Of a DNA stretch of 64,000 nt, positions 54,082-63,809 are shown in pieces. Below the pieces are notes generated by a model. It was given only the letters and a program-made list of their open reading frames with translations, did no database searches and had not been told where the DNA came from. Location: the NCBI RefSeq assembly GCF_020531985.1, contig NZ_JAJAVQ010000001.1, forward strand, positions 310,001 to 374,000, given 5' to 3'. This DNA comes from Rheinheimera aquimaris. GTDB taxonomy: Bacteria; Pseudomonadota; Gammaproteobacteria; Enterobacterales; Alteromonadaceae. The translations under genes were made by a program, and so were the position numbers. Position 1 is the first letter of the stretch. Each line of letters opens with the position of its first letter.

Positions 54082-55209
54082 TTAAGCTAAAACTTCTTCC
54101 AACGCCTTGATACAAAGCGCAATATTTTCACGTCTGGCACCATAACCCATCAAGCCAATACGCCAGGCTTTACCGGCTAAATCGCCCAGGCCTGCTCCAA
54201 TTTCCAGATTGTATTGTCGCAGTAACTGCTGACGAACAGTGGCGTCATCAACACCGGAAGGAATATAAATACTGTTCAGCTGCGGCAAACGATACGGCTC
54301 TGCTACCACAAATTGCAAGCCCAATGCCTGCAGCCCTTGCTTTAACAGCTGGTGCATTTCCTGATGACGCTGCCAGCTTTGTTCCAGCCCTTCCTGTGCC
54401 AACACCCTTAACGACTCATGCAATGCGTAAAGTGCATTAACCGGCGCGGTGTGGTGATAACTGCGCTTAGCGCCACCGCCCCAGTAAGCCATCACCAGAC
54501 TTTGATCTAAAAACCAGCTTTGTACCGGCCTGGTTCGCTGTTTAATCCGCTCAACTGCCGCTGGCGAAAACGACACCGGCGATAAGCCCGGCACACAGGA
54601 CAAACACTTCTGACTGCCGGAGTAAATGGCATCTATGCCCCATTCATCTACTTTAAGCTCGACGCCGCCAAGAGAAGTCACCGCATCAACAATTGACAAA
54701 CAGCCATATTTTCGTGCCAGCGCACACAACGTCGCGGCATCAGACAAGGCGCCGGTTGAGGTTTCAGCATGCACAAATGCCAGAAAACGCGCTTGTGGAT
54801 TAGTCTTTAATGTTTCTTCCACTTTTTGCGGGTCAACGGGTTCTCCCCAGGCGTTATCAACCAAAACCGCCTGGCCGCCACAACGCTCAACGTTCTGGCG
54901 CATGCGCTCACCGAACACACCGTTGCGGCAAACCACTACGGTATCACCGGGCTGCAGCAAGTTAACGAAACAGGTTTCCATGCCGGCACTGCCCGGTGCT
55001 GACACAGCCAGTGTCATTTCATTGCGGGTTTGAAAGGCATATTGCAGCAGTTGCTTCAGCTCGTCCATCATACCGATAAACAGTGGATCTAAATGCCCAA
55101 CGGTAGGCTTAGCCTGCGCAGACAGTACTTGGGGGTAAACATCTGACGGCCCCGGGCCCATCAGGATACGCCGTGGCGGTTCAAAGGCGGAAATTACAGG
55201 TGGTTTCAT
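54082..55209 (-). CDS. Class V aminotransferase, alanine-glyoxylate/serine-pyruvate type
   Basis: A 375-residue PLP enzyme. MGPGPSDVYPQVL at the start and the PLP lysine K201 in SGSQKCLS place it with AGXT and serine-pyruvate aminotransferases. HLDPLFIGMMDE and GLMGYGA are also family segments. It transfers the amino group from Ala or Ser to glyoxylate or pyruvate; which is used cannot be told. The ATG is at 55209. It follows the tricorn protease gene on the same strand. Confidence 0.9.
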   Translation of the reverse strand: MKPPVISAFEPPRRILMGPGPSDVYPQVLSAQAKPTVGHLDPLFIGMMDELKQLLQYAFQTRNEMTLAVSAPGSAGMETCFVNLLQPGDTVVVCRNGVFGERMRQNVERCGGQAVLVDNAWGEPVDPQKVEETLKTNPQARFLAFVHAETSTGALSDAATLCALARKYGCLSIVDAVTSLGGVELKVDEWGIDAIYSGSQKCLSCVPGLSPVSFSPAAVERIKQRTRPVQSWFLDQSLVMAYWGGGAKRSYHHTAPVNALYALHESLRVLAQEGLEQSWQRHQEMHQLLKQGLQALGLQFVVAEPYRLPQLNSIYIPSGVDDATVRQQLLRQYNLEIGAGLGDLAGKAWRIGLMGYGARRENIALCIKALEEVLA

Positions 55210-55347
55210 CGACTAGACTCCTGAGTATTAACCGCCATACCATAACAAATTGCTGGTATCTTAAGGTTAATTCTGCGATTAATAGTCGTTATTCAACAGA
55301 CAAATGCCGCACCACTCTGTGACCGCAACGCCAGGAATACTGACATA

Positions 55348-56571
55348 ATGCCCGCTATTTTGCGCCTGCCAATAACCAATGTGTACGCCAAAGGTGATTT
55401 TACTGTCAGGGTTTTGATTGGCAGTGAAGCCAACGAATTACAACTGATTATTGACACTGGCAGCAGCACGCTGGCACTGCACAGCAGCCGGTACCAACCA
55501 GAACAGGATAACCATTTACAACGAACGACACTGGTGCAGGAAGTGATTTATGGCATTGGTGGCTGGGCCGGGCCGGTAACAAAAACCTCAATGCAACTGC
55601 ATGGTGATGTGTCGCTGACATTGCCGCAGAATTTTGTTGCGCTGGCTACGCGCGGCGAGCCACCATTGGCCAAAGCAGATGGTATTCTGGGCCTGGCCTA
55701 TAACCGGCTTAATCAGGCAACTGATATCAGCGAGTTCCTTGCACAACAGCACCCCCCTCTGAGTACGAGCCTGCCGTGGCCATTTAGCCAGTGTGGTGTT
55801 GATGCATTACAGCAGATAGCAGGCATTCTGCACGTTTACCCAAAACAAAACTTAACCCCCTGGTTTAGCAACATTGAACAGCATGGTGTTGTTGCCAACA
55901 TCTTTGCGTTTTATTGCCAGCGCTCATCTATTCATCACAGAGCACAAAAAGCACAGACGGCGCAGGATCCACTGAATCAGGGCTGGTTTATTCTGGGTGG
56001 CGGTGTCGAACAACACGATTTATACAACGGCGACTTTCAAAATATCCGCGTATGGCACGACGTTTACTATAACGTGCAGGTAACCGCGATCCAGGTCGGC
56101 GATTTAGCGCCTATCCCCTGTCCGCCCGGCAATGGTGCAGATAGCGCCAATGGCTTTTTTGATACCGGCTCGTCAGTCATTTTACTACCCGATACAACAT
56201 ACCAGAGCCTGCTACAGCACTTGGTGCAATTTAACCCGCTACTACAAACAGTGTTGCAACAACTACCGGCTTTTACCGGGGTTGAGCAAGGTCTCGATGC
56301 AAAGCTGATTAAGCTGTCTGAATGGCCTGAGTTGTATTTTTACTTTGTTGCAGATAACGGCGACCTGGTAAAGCTCGCCTGCCCGCCGCACGACTATTGG
56401 CAAATGAATGCTCCGGCTTTTGGGCTATGCAGCTTTAAAATTATTGCGCAGTTACCGCATTTTTCTAACCAGAGCATTATCGGCCTGCCACTGCTGTGCA
56501 ACTATTTTACGGTGTTTGACCGCGCGGTGCATCAAACCGGTGTGATACGCTGTGCCACCGCCAGACGCTAA
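55348..56571 (+). CDS. Pepsin-like aspartic protease (family A1), bacterial shewasin type
   Basis: A 407-residue two-lobed pepsin homologue. The catalytic aspartates are D36 in IIDTGSS and D272 in FFDTGSS, each in the DTG-S motif. The flap Tyr is in the YGIGG stretch, ADGILGLAY is the A1 core, and VFDRAVHQTG the late strand. The two lobes of about 200 residues each fit the eukaryotic family, not the retroviral half-size. No signal peptide or propeptide is visible, as reported for shewasin A, so it may be cytoplasmic and active without zymogen cleavage. Bacterial pepsins are rare; the substrate is unknown. Confidence 0.9.
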   Translation: MPAILRLPITNVYAKGDFTVRVLIGSEANELQLIIDTGSSTLALHSSRYQPEQDNHLQRTTLVQEVIYGIGGWAGPVTKTSMQLHGDVSLTLPQNFVALATRGEPPLAKADGILGLAYNRLNQATDISEFLAQQHPPLSTSLPWPFSQCGVDALQQIAGILHVYPKQNLTPWFSNIEQHGVVANIFAFYCQRSSIHHRAQKAQTAQDPLNQGWFILGGGVEQHDLYNGDFQNIRVWHDVYYNVQVTAIQVGDLAPIPCPPGNGADSANGFFDTGSSVILLPDTTYQSLLQHLVQFNPLLQTVLQQLPAFTGVEQGLDAKLIKLSEWPELYFYFVADNGDLVKLACPPHDYWQMNAPAFGLCSFKIIAQLPHFSNQSIIGLPLLCNYFTVFDRAVHQTGVIRCATARR

Positions 56572-56659
56572 TTTTATCTGCTGAGTAACCGGCTGTTCCG
56601 TTATAATGCTTTTTTTATCCGGTTATGCTTCGTCATTAACCATCAAAAGAGAGTATGTT

Positions 56660-57001
56660 ATGTCAGCTTTACCTGCCTGCCCACTATGCCAGTCTGCCTA
56701 CACTTATGACGATGGTAATTTATTAAACTGCCCGGAGTGCGGTCATGCCTGGTCAGCCGCACAATCAGAGCAGGACAACACACAGCAGATCCGCGACAGC
56801 GCCGGTAATGTGCTGCAGGATGGTGATACCGTAACGGTGATTAAAGATCTGAAAGTGAAAGGCTCTTCATCCGTGGTTAAAATAGGCACAAAAGTAAAAA
56901 ATATCAGACTGGTGGACGGCGATCATGATATCGACTGTAAAATTGATGGTTTTGGCGCGATGAGCCTCAAATCGGAGTTTGTGCGAAAAGTACAAGATTA
57001 A
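56660..57001 (+). CDS. yjdM: PhnA/YjdM family zinc-ribbon protein
   Basis: A protein of 113 residues. An N-terminal zinc ribbon has CPLC and CPEC pairs (residues 6-27). The rest is the PhnA-like beta domain ([25 protein letters not shown], then [12 protein letters not shown]). The family was once named for phosphonate use, but E. coli YjdM is not a phosphonoacetate hydrolase, and its role is unclear. I start it at the ATG at 56660 with AGAGAG upstream. The terminator is shared with htpX. Confidence 0.9.
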   Translation: MSALPACPLCQSAYTYDDGNLLNCPECGHAWSAAQSEQDNTQQIRDSAGNVLQDGDTVTVIKDLKVKGSSSVVKIGTKVKNIRLVDGDHDIDCKIDGFGAMSLKSEFVRKVQD

Positions 57002-57007
57002 CACCAG

Positions 57008-57035
57008 AAAAAACGGGGCATAAGCCCCGTTTTCT
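57008..57035. terminator. Bidirectional terminator between phnA-like gene and htpX
   Basis: AAAAAACGGGGC and GCCCCGTTTTCTTT arms around ATAA, between the convergent genes. Confidence 0.88.
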
Positions 57036-57048
57036 TTACCACTGACTA

Positions 57049-57915
57049 TCAGAACTGGCTACGTAACGCCGCGATGCGTTTCTCCAGCGGGGGGTGGCTT
57101 AAAAACAGCTCAGATTTGTTAGCGCCACCGGCAATACCAAACGCCATCATACTGCCTTCCAGTCGGCTTTCGTGGTTATGCTTTAACCGCTCAAGCGCCG
57201 CAATCATCTTATTCGGCCCGCCTTCAAGCCTTGCTGCCCCCGCATCTGCGCGGTACTCACGCTGACGCGAGAACCACATCACAATAATACTGGCTAATAC
57301 GCCAAACACGATCTCCAGAATCATCACAGTGGCAAAATACGCCAACCCACCACCCTGGTTGTTATTATTACCATTATTATTCAGCATGCCCGCTATCAGG
57401 CGCGCAAGGAAAATAACAAAGGTATTTACCACGCCCTGGATAAGCGTCAGGGTAACCATGTCACCATTGGCAATGTGCGACACCTCATGCGCCAACACGG
57501 CTTCAACTTCATCCTCACGCATGTTACGCAATAAGCCGGTGCTGACGGCAACCAAAGCATCGTTGCGGTTCATACCGGTGGCAAAAGCGTTCATTTCCGG
57601 TGAATCGTATATCGCCACTTCCGGCATACCAATACCGGCCGCTTTCGCCTGACGCGCAACAGTATTCATTAACCATTGTTCCGTCGCATTGCGCGGCTGT
57701 TCAATCACCACAGCGCCGGTTGAACGTTTCGCCATCCATTTAGACATCGCCAGCGAAATAAAAGATCCACCAAAACCAAAAATAGCAGCAAACACCAGTA
57801 ACCCACCGATACTGCTGCGGTCAATGCCAAGAAAGCTGAAGACAACGTTCAGCACAATACTCAACACCAGAATAACCGCCAGGTTGGTGGCTAAAAACAA
57901 CATCACTCTTTTCAT
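57049..57915 (-). CDS. htpX: Membrane zinc metalloprotease HtpX
   Basis: A 288-residue inner-membrane protease. Two helices near the N-terminus and two more near 155-215 flank the zinc motif [10 protein letters not shown] near 140. The third ligand is the Glu in [12 protein letters not shown]. HtpX degrades damaged membrane proteins together with FtsH. The ATG is at 57915. It is usually induced by envelope stress; no Cpx-type site could be confirmed by eye. Confidence 0.95.
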   Translation of the reverse strand: MKRVMLFLATNLAVILVLSIVLNVVFSFLGIDRSSIGGLLVFAAIFGFGGSFISLAMSKWMAKRSTGAVVIEQPRNATEQWLMNTVARQAKAAGIGMPEVAIYDSPEMNAFATGMNRNDALVAVSTGLLRNMREDEVEAVLAHEVSHIANGDMVTLTLIQGVVNTFVIFLARLIAGMLNNNGNNNNQGGGLAYFATVMILEIVFGVLASIIVMWFSRQREYRADAGAARLEGGPNKMIAALERLKHNHESRLEGSMMAFGIAGGANKSELFLSHPPLEKRIAALRSQF

Positions 57916-58069
57916 ACTGCATACCTCAATTGGCTAACTGCACTGTACTATATGGGCTTAGAGCGCATTTTCAATCAAAGCTCCGCGTAAACCGTCATGA
58001 AAATTTGTAAGTAAAGATGTCGCCAGCGCCTGTTTTCGCTAGAATAGCGACGTCGTAAAGGAGTTGATT

Positions 58070-58771
58070 ATGCAATTACTACTATTAAGCAGTTCACGCG
58101 CCCAAAACAGCGATTATCTGGCACCTTACATGAACTGGATCACCGATCATCTGAACGGCGTTACTGAGCTATTATTTATTCCTTACGCCGGTCTCAGTGT
58201 CAGTTACGACGATTATCTGCTAAAAGTGCAGCAAGCTTTGGCGCCCCATGGTATTCAGGTACGCAGTATCCACCAATACCCAGACGCACGTCAGGCAATA
58301 CTCGACGCCCAGGCGATTGCTGTAGGTGGCGGCAACACTTTTCACCTACTTTATCAGTTATATCAACATGATATCGTAAGACTCATTAAGGAACGCGTAA
58401 CCTCAGGTGTGCCTTACATCGGCTGGAGCGCGGGCTCAAATATTGCCGGCGCGACCATCTGCACCACTAACGATATGCCGGTTATTCAGCCAGCATCTTT
58501 TAATGCACTTAATTTGTTGCCGCTGCAGCTGAACCCGCATTATACCGATTACAAACCGGAAGGTTTTCATGGTGAAACCCGTGATATGCGCTTAGCAGAA
58601 TTTATGCAGCTGCACCCGGCCACTCCGGTCATTGCACTGCCGGAAGGAACTGCGCTTAAACGCAGTGGCAATAGCCTGACCTTGCTTGGCGTTGCAGGGG
58701 GTTATGTATTTCTCGGCGGAAATAAAACACCGCTGGCACAAAACAGTGATTTAGCTGAGTTTTTGCAGTAA
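58070..58771 (+). CDS. pepE: Dipeptidase E (alpha-aspartyl dipeptidase)
   Basis: A protein of 233 residues of peptidase family S51. GGGNTFHLLYQL and the nucleophile Ser in GWSAGSNIAGATI, near residue 120, match E. coli PepE. It cleaves N-terminal Asp-X dipeptides. The ATG at 58070 has AAAGGAG upstream; an in-frame TTG at 58064 is inside the ribosome site. It overlaps bioD by 21 bases at the 3' end. Confidence 0.95.
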   Translation: MQLLLLSSSRAQNSDYLAPYMNWITDHLNGVTELLFIPYAGLSVSYDDYLLKVQQALAPHGIQVRSIHQYPDARQAILDAQAIAVGGGNTFHLLYQLYQHDIVRLIKERVTSGVPYIGWSAGSNIAGATICTTNDMPVIQPASFNALNLLPLQLNPHYTDYKPEGFHGETRDMRLAEFMQLHPATPVIALPEGTALKRSGNSLTLLGVAGGYVFLGGNKTPLAQNSDLAEFLQ

Positions 58772-59437
58772 CAATGCCGCCATCTGTTGTGCCAGCTGCT
58801 GGTGCTGCGCCTTTGCGGGCGCATGGGGCACCACTGCCAAACAAGGCGCGTTAATGCGTTGTTGTAAATCGGCAATATTCTGCTCAAGCAATGCCATATC
58901 CGGGTCAATGCAATTTGCTACCCAGCCCAGCAGCTGGCAGCCGCTACGCTCTATCTCGCGCACGGTCAGCATGGCATGGTTTAAACAGCCCAGTTTCATG
59001 CCAACCACCAGCACCACAGGCAGTTGTTGCTCAGCCACCCAATCCGCCAGATAACGGTGGGCATTTAATGGCAATAACCAGCCTCCGGCGCCTTCTATCA
59101 ACAGTTGCCGTACCGGTAATTGCTGCCAGGCGGCCAGAGCCTGGTTTAGTCGAGTTTCGTCTATTGGTTGTTGCTCATTAACTGCGGCCAGATGCGGTGC
59201 CACCGGCGCCTGATAACAGATTGGATTGACCATCTCGTAAGGTAACGCGATACCAGAGCACCGCTGCAACAGTAACGCGTCACCGTTAAAACCCTCAGCG
59301 TCAGCCCCCGCCGCTATTGGCTTTACGCCCATAGCTGGGATATCTAGCGCGCTAAAGCCCTGTAACAGCATACTGCTGATATAGGTTTTGCCTGCATCAG
59401 TGTCGGTCGCTGCAACAAAACAGGTTTTAATTGCCAT
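58751..59437 (-). CDS. bioD: Dethiobiotin synthetase
   Basis: A 228-residue ATPase with the P-loop TDTDAGKTY at the start. It closes the ureido ring of dethiobiotin from DAPA, CO2 and ATP. VEGAGGWLLPL is the family signature. The bioC stop lies 11 bases inside its start. It is the last gene of bioBFCD and overlaps pepE at the 3' end. Confidence 0.95.
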   Translation of the reverse strand: MAIKTCFVAATDTDAGKTYISSMLLQGFSALDIPAMGVKPIAAGADAEGFNGDALLLQRCSGIALPYEMVNPICYQAPVAPHLAAVNEQQPIDETRLNQALAAWQQLPVRQLLIEGAGGWLLPLNAHRYLADWVAEQQLPVVLVVGMKLGCLNHAMLTVREIERSGCQLLGWVANCIDPDMALLEQNIADLQQRINAPCLAVVPHAPAKAQHQQLAQQMAALLLQKLS

Positions 59438-60236
59438 GTTTTACCCCGCTTATCACGACCACCTGATAGCTTGCCGGCAAGCCCAGCATTGTGCGGTGCT
59501 TCTCATAAGCCTGAGCCAATTGCTGCCAGTAGCCTTTCCCGGTCAGGCCGCCTGCCTGTCGCCCGGCAACCTGATTCGCGCCTAATATTTTAAGTTCTCG
59601 TGCTATCGCCTGCACATTGGGGTAATACAGCGGGTAGCGCCGCTGCTCGAACTGCCACTGCATACCTCTTACTGCACTGGCGGCTTGCTTCAGTGCGTCC
59701 AGCGGTAAAAACTGGTTAACATGCGGCTGGTTATCCAGCTCAGCGAAGGCCTGTTTAAGCTCGCTAAGAGTGCCATCCACTAATGTAGTCATTACCACAG
59801 TACCGTCAGGTGTCAGAATGCGTGCCATCTCATTAAATACCGCTGCCGGGTCTTTACACCACTGCAGCATCAGGCTGGAAAATACCTTGTCAACGCTGGC
59901 ATCAGGCAACGGCAGTTGCTGCGCATCAGCTTGCAGATACTGGCTGGCGATGTTTGCCTGTGCCGCTCTTGCTAACATACCGGTGCTTAAATCAATGGCG
60001 GTAAGCTTTTGGCAATACCGGATCAGTCTAGGATGTAACCACCCTGGGCCACAGCCCAAATCAAGCAGATGGCCATGCGGTTGTTTTGGTAGCAAGGCCA
60101 GTGCATCCAGCGCCACCTGCTGCTGCAAACGGGCGCCCTGTATATAACTGTCACTGGCGGCGCCAAAGCTTTTGGCGACCTTATTTAAAAATGGTTCAGA
60201 CGGTGTTTTCACTGAACTTTGCATTACAGCACTCAT
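59427..60236 (-). CDS. bioC: Malonyl-ACP O-methyltransferase
   Basis: A 269-residue SAM-dependent methyltransferase with motif I LDLGCGPGW near 55 and the later motif VFSSLMLQWC. It methylates malonyl-ACP so that pimeloyl-ACP can be built by the fatty-acid enzymes. The start overlaps the bioF stop by four bases (ATGA). No bioH is in the window, so the demethylation partner must lie elsewhere. Confidence 0.95.
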   Translation of the reverse strand: MSAVMQSSVKTPSEPFLNKVAKSFGAASDSYIQGARLQQQVALDALALLPKQPHGHLLDLGCGPGWLHPRLIRYCQKLTAIDLSTGMLARAAQANIASQYLQADAQQLPLPDASVDKVFSSLMLQWCKDPAAVFNEMARILTPDGTVVMTTLVDGTLSELKQAFAELDNQPHVNQFLPLDALKQAASAVRGMQWQFEQRRYPLYYPNVQAIARELKILGANQVAGRQAGGLTGKGYWQQLAQAYEKHRTMLGLPASYQVVVISGVKHGN

Positions 60237-61384
60237 ATTAACTGCCTTAACTGCTGTACTAGTTGCTTAATATCATATTCGGTATGCTGAGCACTCAGGG
60301 TAATACGCAGCCTCTCGCTGCCTTTAGGTACCGTAGGTGAACGAATAGCACTTAGCCAGAACCCTGCGGCCTTTAACTGCTGACTGACCGCAAGCGCCCG
60401 TTCACTGCTGCCCAGCACTACACCCTGAATGGCGCTTTCTGATTTTAACAAGGCTAAATCTTCTGCCAGATGGCGAAACAACGCGATATTGCTTTGCAGT
60501 TTGTCACGGCGCCATTGCTGGCTGCGACACAGTTCAATACTTTTTATCACCGCGGCACAAAGCGCCGGTGACAAAGCGGTACTGTACACATAATGGCGGC
60601 CAAACTGGGTCAAGTAATCAATCACCGTTTTACTGCCGCCAATAAAGGCGCCGCCTACACCCAGCGCTTTGCCAAAATTCGCCATCAGACAAAACAGCTC
60701 TGTTGCGGCAATACCTTGTGCAGCAGCAGAGCCTTTGCCATCCGGCCCGGTTACGCCCAGGCCATGGGCATCATCCAGCAGCAAAGGCGCGTTAAACTGC
60801 TGACAAAGTGCCTGCATCGTGCGTAAGTTGGGGCTGTCGCCGTCCATACTGAATATGCCTTCGGTCACGACCAGCGGTTGTGCCGTTTGCTGCAGTATCA
60901 TTTCAAGCTGTGCAATATCATTATGCGCAAAGCGCTTTAACACGGCATCACTGTGTAAAGCGCCGTCGATAAGCGAAGCGTGGCTTAGTTTATCCAGTAC
61001 TAAGGTATCGGCTTTTTGCGCCAGGGTTTGCAGCATGGTCTGGTTTGCCGCAAAACCGGACGAAAACAGCATCACCTGCTCAGTCCCCAGCCAGTCACAT
61101 AAGGTATCGCACAACCTGGCATGTACCTGATGCTGGCCCGTTACCAGCGGCGAACCGGTGCTGCCGGCGCCAAAATCTCTGGCGCCATCAGCATAGGCTT
61201 GCAGCACTTCAGGCTCGGTCGCTAAGCCCAGATAGTCGTTGCCACTGAAATTAAGATAAGGTGTGCCGGCGACACTTAGCAACCTGCCGTTATAGTGCTG
61301 CAAGGTTACCGGTGTACGCAGCAGTTGCTCTGCACTGCGCTTATCAATCGCTTGCTGTAACTGTGCCAGTCTGTCGGCGGACAT
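60233..61384 (-). CDS. bioF: 8-amino-7-oxononanoate synthase
   Basis: A 383-residue PLP enzyme joining pimeloyl-ACP and L-alanine. The PLP lysine is K239 in ANFGKALGVGG, with LLLDDAHGLGVTG and YLNFSGNDYLGLA as further family motifs. The ATG is at 61384. It follows bioB by six bases and shares four bases with bioC. Confidence 0.96.
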   Translation of the reverse strand: MSADRLAQLQQAIDKRSAEQLLRTPVTLQHYNGRLLSVAGTPYLNFSGNDYLGLATEPEVLQAYADGARDFGAGSTGSPLVTGQHQVHARLCDTLCDWLGTEQVMLFSSGFAANQTMLQTLAQKADTLVLDKLSHASLIDGALHSDAVLKRFAHNDIAQLEMILQQTAQPLVVTEGIFSMDGDSPNLRTMQALCQQFNAPLLLDDAHGLGVTGPDGKGSAAAQGIAATELFCLMANFGKALGVGGAFIGGSKTVIDYLTQFGRHYVYSTALSPALCAAVIKSIELCRSQQWRRDKLQSNIALFRHLAEDLALLKSESAIQGVVLGSSERALAVSQQLKAAGFWLSAIRSPTVPKGSERLRITLSAQHTEYDIKQLVQQLRQLI

Positions 61385-61390
61385 CTTTTT

Positions 61391-62431
61391 TTACTGCGCC
61401 GCGTGAAACAGTGGCGGGTTGGCCTGCTCTTTTATCGCATCGGCTAATGCCAGTTCATGCGCTTCATCCGACACATCGTGGCGCTGCTCTGGCTTAATGC
61501 CCAGCTTGGCGAAAAGCAGCATGTCGGCATCGGCTTCCGGGTTATCTGTTGTCAGCAGCTTATCGCCGTAGAAAATAGAGTTGGCACCGGCAAAGAAACA
61601 CAGCGCCTGCATTTGTTCATTCATGCGCGAGCGGCCGGCCGATAAACGCACATGGCTTTGCGGCAGCATAATGCGTGCTACCGCTATGGTGCGGATAAAC
61701 TCAAAAGCGTCCAGATCGTCAACGTTCTCAAGCGGCGTACCGGCCACTTTAACCAGCATATTAATCGGTACACTTTCCGGATGTTCTGGTAAGTTAGCCA
61801 GTTGCATCAGCAGTGCTGAGCGGTCGTTAGCACTTTCGCCCATACCTAAAATACCGCCACAGCAAACTTTCATGCCGGCATCACGCACGTGGCTTAGGGT
61901 ATCCAGCCGGTCCTGATAAGTGCGGGTAGTGATAATTTCGCCGTAAAACTCCGGTGAGGTATCCAGATTGTGGTTATAGTAGTCCAGGCCGGCATCAGCC
62001 AGCGTTTTAGCCTGTTCGCCGGTTAACATACCCAGTGTCATACAGGTTTCCAGCCCCATATTTTTTACGCCCTGCACCATTTCAATAATGTAAGGCATGT
62101 CGCGCTGTTTCGGATTGGTCCAGGCGGCACCCATACAAAACCGGGTTGCGCCTTTATCCTTTGCCGCTTTGGCTTGTGTCAGCACCTTTTCCACTTCTAA
62201 TAAACGCTCGCGCTCAAGGCCGGTATTGTAGTGGCCACTTTGCGGGCAATATTTGCAATCTTCGGCACAGGCGCCGGTTTTAATCGACAGCAAGGTGCTT
62301 ACCTGTACTTCATTCGGCGTAAAGTGTGCCCGGTGTACTGTTTGCGCCTGAAACAGTAAGTCGTTAAAGGGTAAAGCATATAAAGCGTTAACTTCGGCAA
62401 GTGTCCAGTTGTGGCGCACGACAGAATGCAT
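61391..62431 (-). CDS. bioB: Biotin synthase
   Basis: A 346-residue radical-SAM enzyme inserting sulfur into dethiobiotin. The cluster motif CAEDCKYC (C-x3-C-x2-C) is intact. Further conserved stretches are [22 protein letters not shown] and the Arg that holds the auxiliary cluster. It is the first gene of bioBFCD, transcribed from the bio promoter shared with bioA. Confidence 0.97.
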   Translation of the reverse strand: MHSVVRHNWTLAEVNALYALPFNDLLFQAQTVHRAHFTPNEVQVSTLLSIKTGACAEDCKYCPQSGHYNTGLERERLLEVEKVLTQAKAAKDKGATRFCMGAAWTNPKQRDMPYIIEMVQGVKNMGLETCMTLGMLTGEQAKTLADAGLDYYNHNLDTSPEFYGEIITTRTYQDRLDTLSHVRDAGMKVCCGGILGMGESANDRSALLMQLANLPEHPESVPINMLVKVAGTPLENVDDLDAFEFIRTIAVARIMLPQSHVRLSAGRSRMNEQMQALCFFAGANSIFYGDKLLTTDNPEADADMLLFAKLGIKPEQRHDVSDEAHELALADAIKEQANPPLFHAAQ

Positions 62432-62472
62432 AATATTCCCTGCGTTGTTTGAGGTTATAGTGATTTTCGGCT

Positions 62473-62500
62473 AGTCTAACCGCCGCCTTAGCGTTGTCAA
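62473..62500 (-). promoter_or_regulatory. bioB promoter
   Basis: On the minus strand a perfect TTGACA (62500-62495) and TAGACT (62478-62473) are 16 bases apart and read toward bioB. The -35 lies inside a 15-bp palindrome that also holds a plus-strand TTGTCA facing bioA. Confidence 0.6.
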
Positions 62501-62504
62501 CGCT
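62490..62504. promoter_or_regulatory. 15-bp palindrome in the divergent bio promoter
   Basis: AGCGTTGTCAACGCT is a perfect inverted repeat overlapping the bioB -35. It could be the operator of the bio locus. It does not match the BirA consensus TTGTAAACC-N15-GGTTTACA, so another regulator may act. Confidence 0.45.
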
Positions 62505-62537
62505 GACCAGAGTTAAAACTTTACTACAGGTTAATAA

Positions 62538-63809
62538 ATGAGCATTGATTTAGCATTTGATCGCGACCATATCTGGCACCCCTACACGTCTATGCTAAAG
62601 CCGCTACCAGTCTACCCGGTAGTTGCAGCTGACGGCTGTGAGCTGGTACTGGAAAATGGTCAGCGTTTAATCGATGGCACCGCATCCTGGTGGTCGGCGG
62701 TACACGGTTATAATCACCCCGAATTAAATGCTGCCGTTAGCAACCAGCTTGGTAAAATGGCGCATGTAATGTTTGGTGGTATCACGCACCAGCCAGCCGT
62801 TACGCTGTGTCAGCAGTTGCTGGCTATGGTACCGGCGAATCTGACTAAGGTATTTCTCGCCGACAGCGGCTCTATTGCTGTAGAGGTGGCGATAAAGATG
62901 GCACTGCAGTATTGGCTGGCCAGCAACATGCCGCAAAAACAAAAACTGATCAGCCTGCGTAAGGGTTACCATGGCGATACGTTTGCGGCGATGGCGGTAT
63001 GCGATCCGGTGGATGGCATGCATGATATGTTTGCTAATTTACTGCCACAGCACTTTTTTTTGCCGGCGCCACAAAGCCGGTTTGATGGCGATTTTCAACC
63101 AGAAGATATCGAAGCGCTGCAAAACCTGCTGGCAGAGCAGCACCATGAAATTGCCGCCCTTATTTTAGAGCCCATAGTGCAAGGCTATGGTGGCATGCGC
63201 TTTTATCACCCTGAGTATTTACGCCGCGCCCGCGCCTTGTGTGACCAGTATCAGGTATTGTTGATAGCCGACGAAATAGCCACCGGCTTTGGCCGCAGTG
63301 GTAAGTTGTTTGCCTGTGAGCATGCCGGTATACAACCGGATATTATGTGTATCGGCAAGGCATTAAGCGGCGGTTACATTACGCTGGCGGCCACACTGTG
63401 CACCGATGATGTCGCCCGCGGCATCAGCTTAAGCGCAGCCGGTGGCTTAATGCACGGCCCTACTTTTATGGCAAACCCACTGGCCTGTGCGGTAGCCAGT
63501 GCCAGCCTTAACTTAATCAGCCAGGGTCACTGGCAACAGCAGGTAGCACAAATTGAAGCCCAGCTACAACAGGAGTTAGCACCGTGCCGGGCCTCTGCGC
63601 TGGTAAAGGATGTGCGGGTACTGGGCGCCATTGGCGTACTGGAGATGCACAGCAAAGTGGATGTTGCCGCACTGCAACAGCAATTTGTCGAGCTGGGTGT
63701 GTGGATCCGCCCGTTTAATAACCTGATTTATATTATGCCGCCTTTTATTATCACCCCGGCGCAACTTAGCAAGCTGACTGGCGCTATGCGCACTGTGGTT
63801 AAGGTTTAG
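62538..63809 (+). CDS. bioA: Adenosylmethionine-8-amino-7-oxononanoate aminotransferase
   Basis: A 423-residue class III aminotransferase making DAPA from KAPA, with SAM as amino donor. The PLP lysine is K274 in [19 protein letters not shown] at the start and [16 protein letters not shown] are the BioA signatures. The ATG at 62538 follows GGTTAATAA. It is divergent from bioB. Confidence 0.97.
   Translation: MSIDLAFDRDHIWHPYTSMLKPLPVYPVVAADGCELVLENGQRLIDGTASWWSAVHGYNHPELNAAVSNQLGKMAHVMFGGITHQPAVTLCQQLLAMVPANLTKVFLADSGSIAVEVAIKMALQYWLASNMPQKQKLISLRKGYHGDTFAAMAVCDPVDGMHDMFANLLPQHFFLPAPQSRFDGDFQPEDIEALQNLLAEQHHEIAALILEPIVQGYGGMRFYHPEYLRRARALCDQYQVLLIADEIATGFGRSGKLFACEHAGIQPDIMCIGKALSGGYITLAATLCTDDVARGISLSAAGGLMHGPTFMANPLACAVASASLNLISQGHWQQQVAQIEAQLQQELAPCRASALVKDVRVLGAIGVLEMHSKVDVAALQQQFVELGVWIRPFNNLIYIMPPFIITPAQLSKLTGAMRTVVKV

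Noticed and set aside
62461-62537. BirA operator between bioB and bioA
   Set aside because: TTGTCAAC and GGTTAATAA resemble half-sites, but their spacing and sequence do not fit the TTGTAAACC-N15-GGTTTACA pattern.
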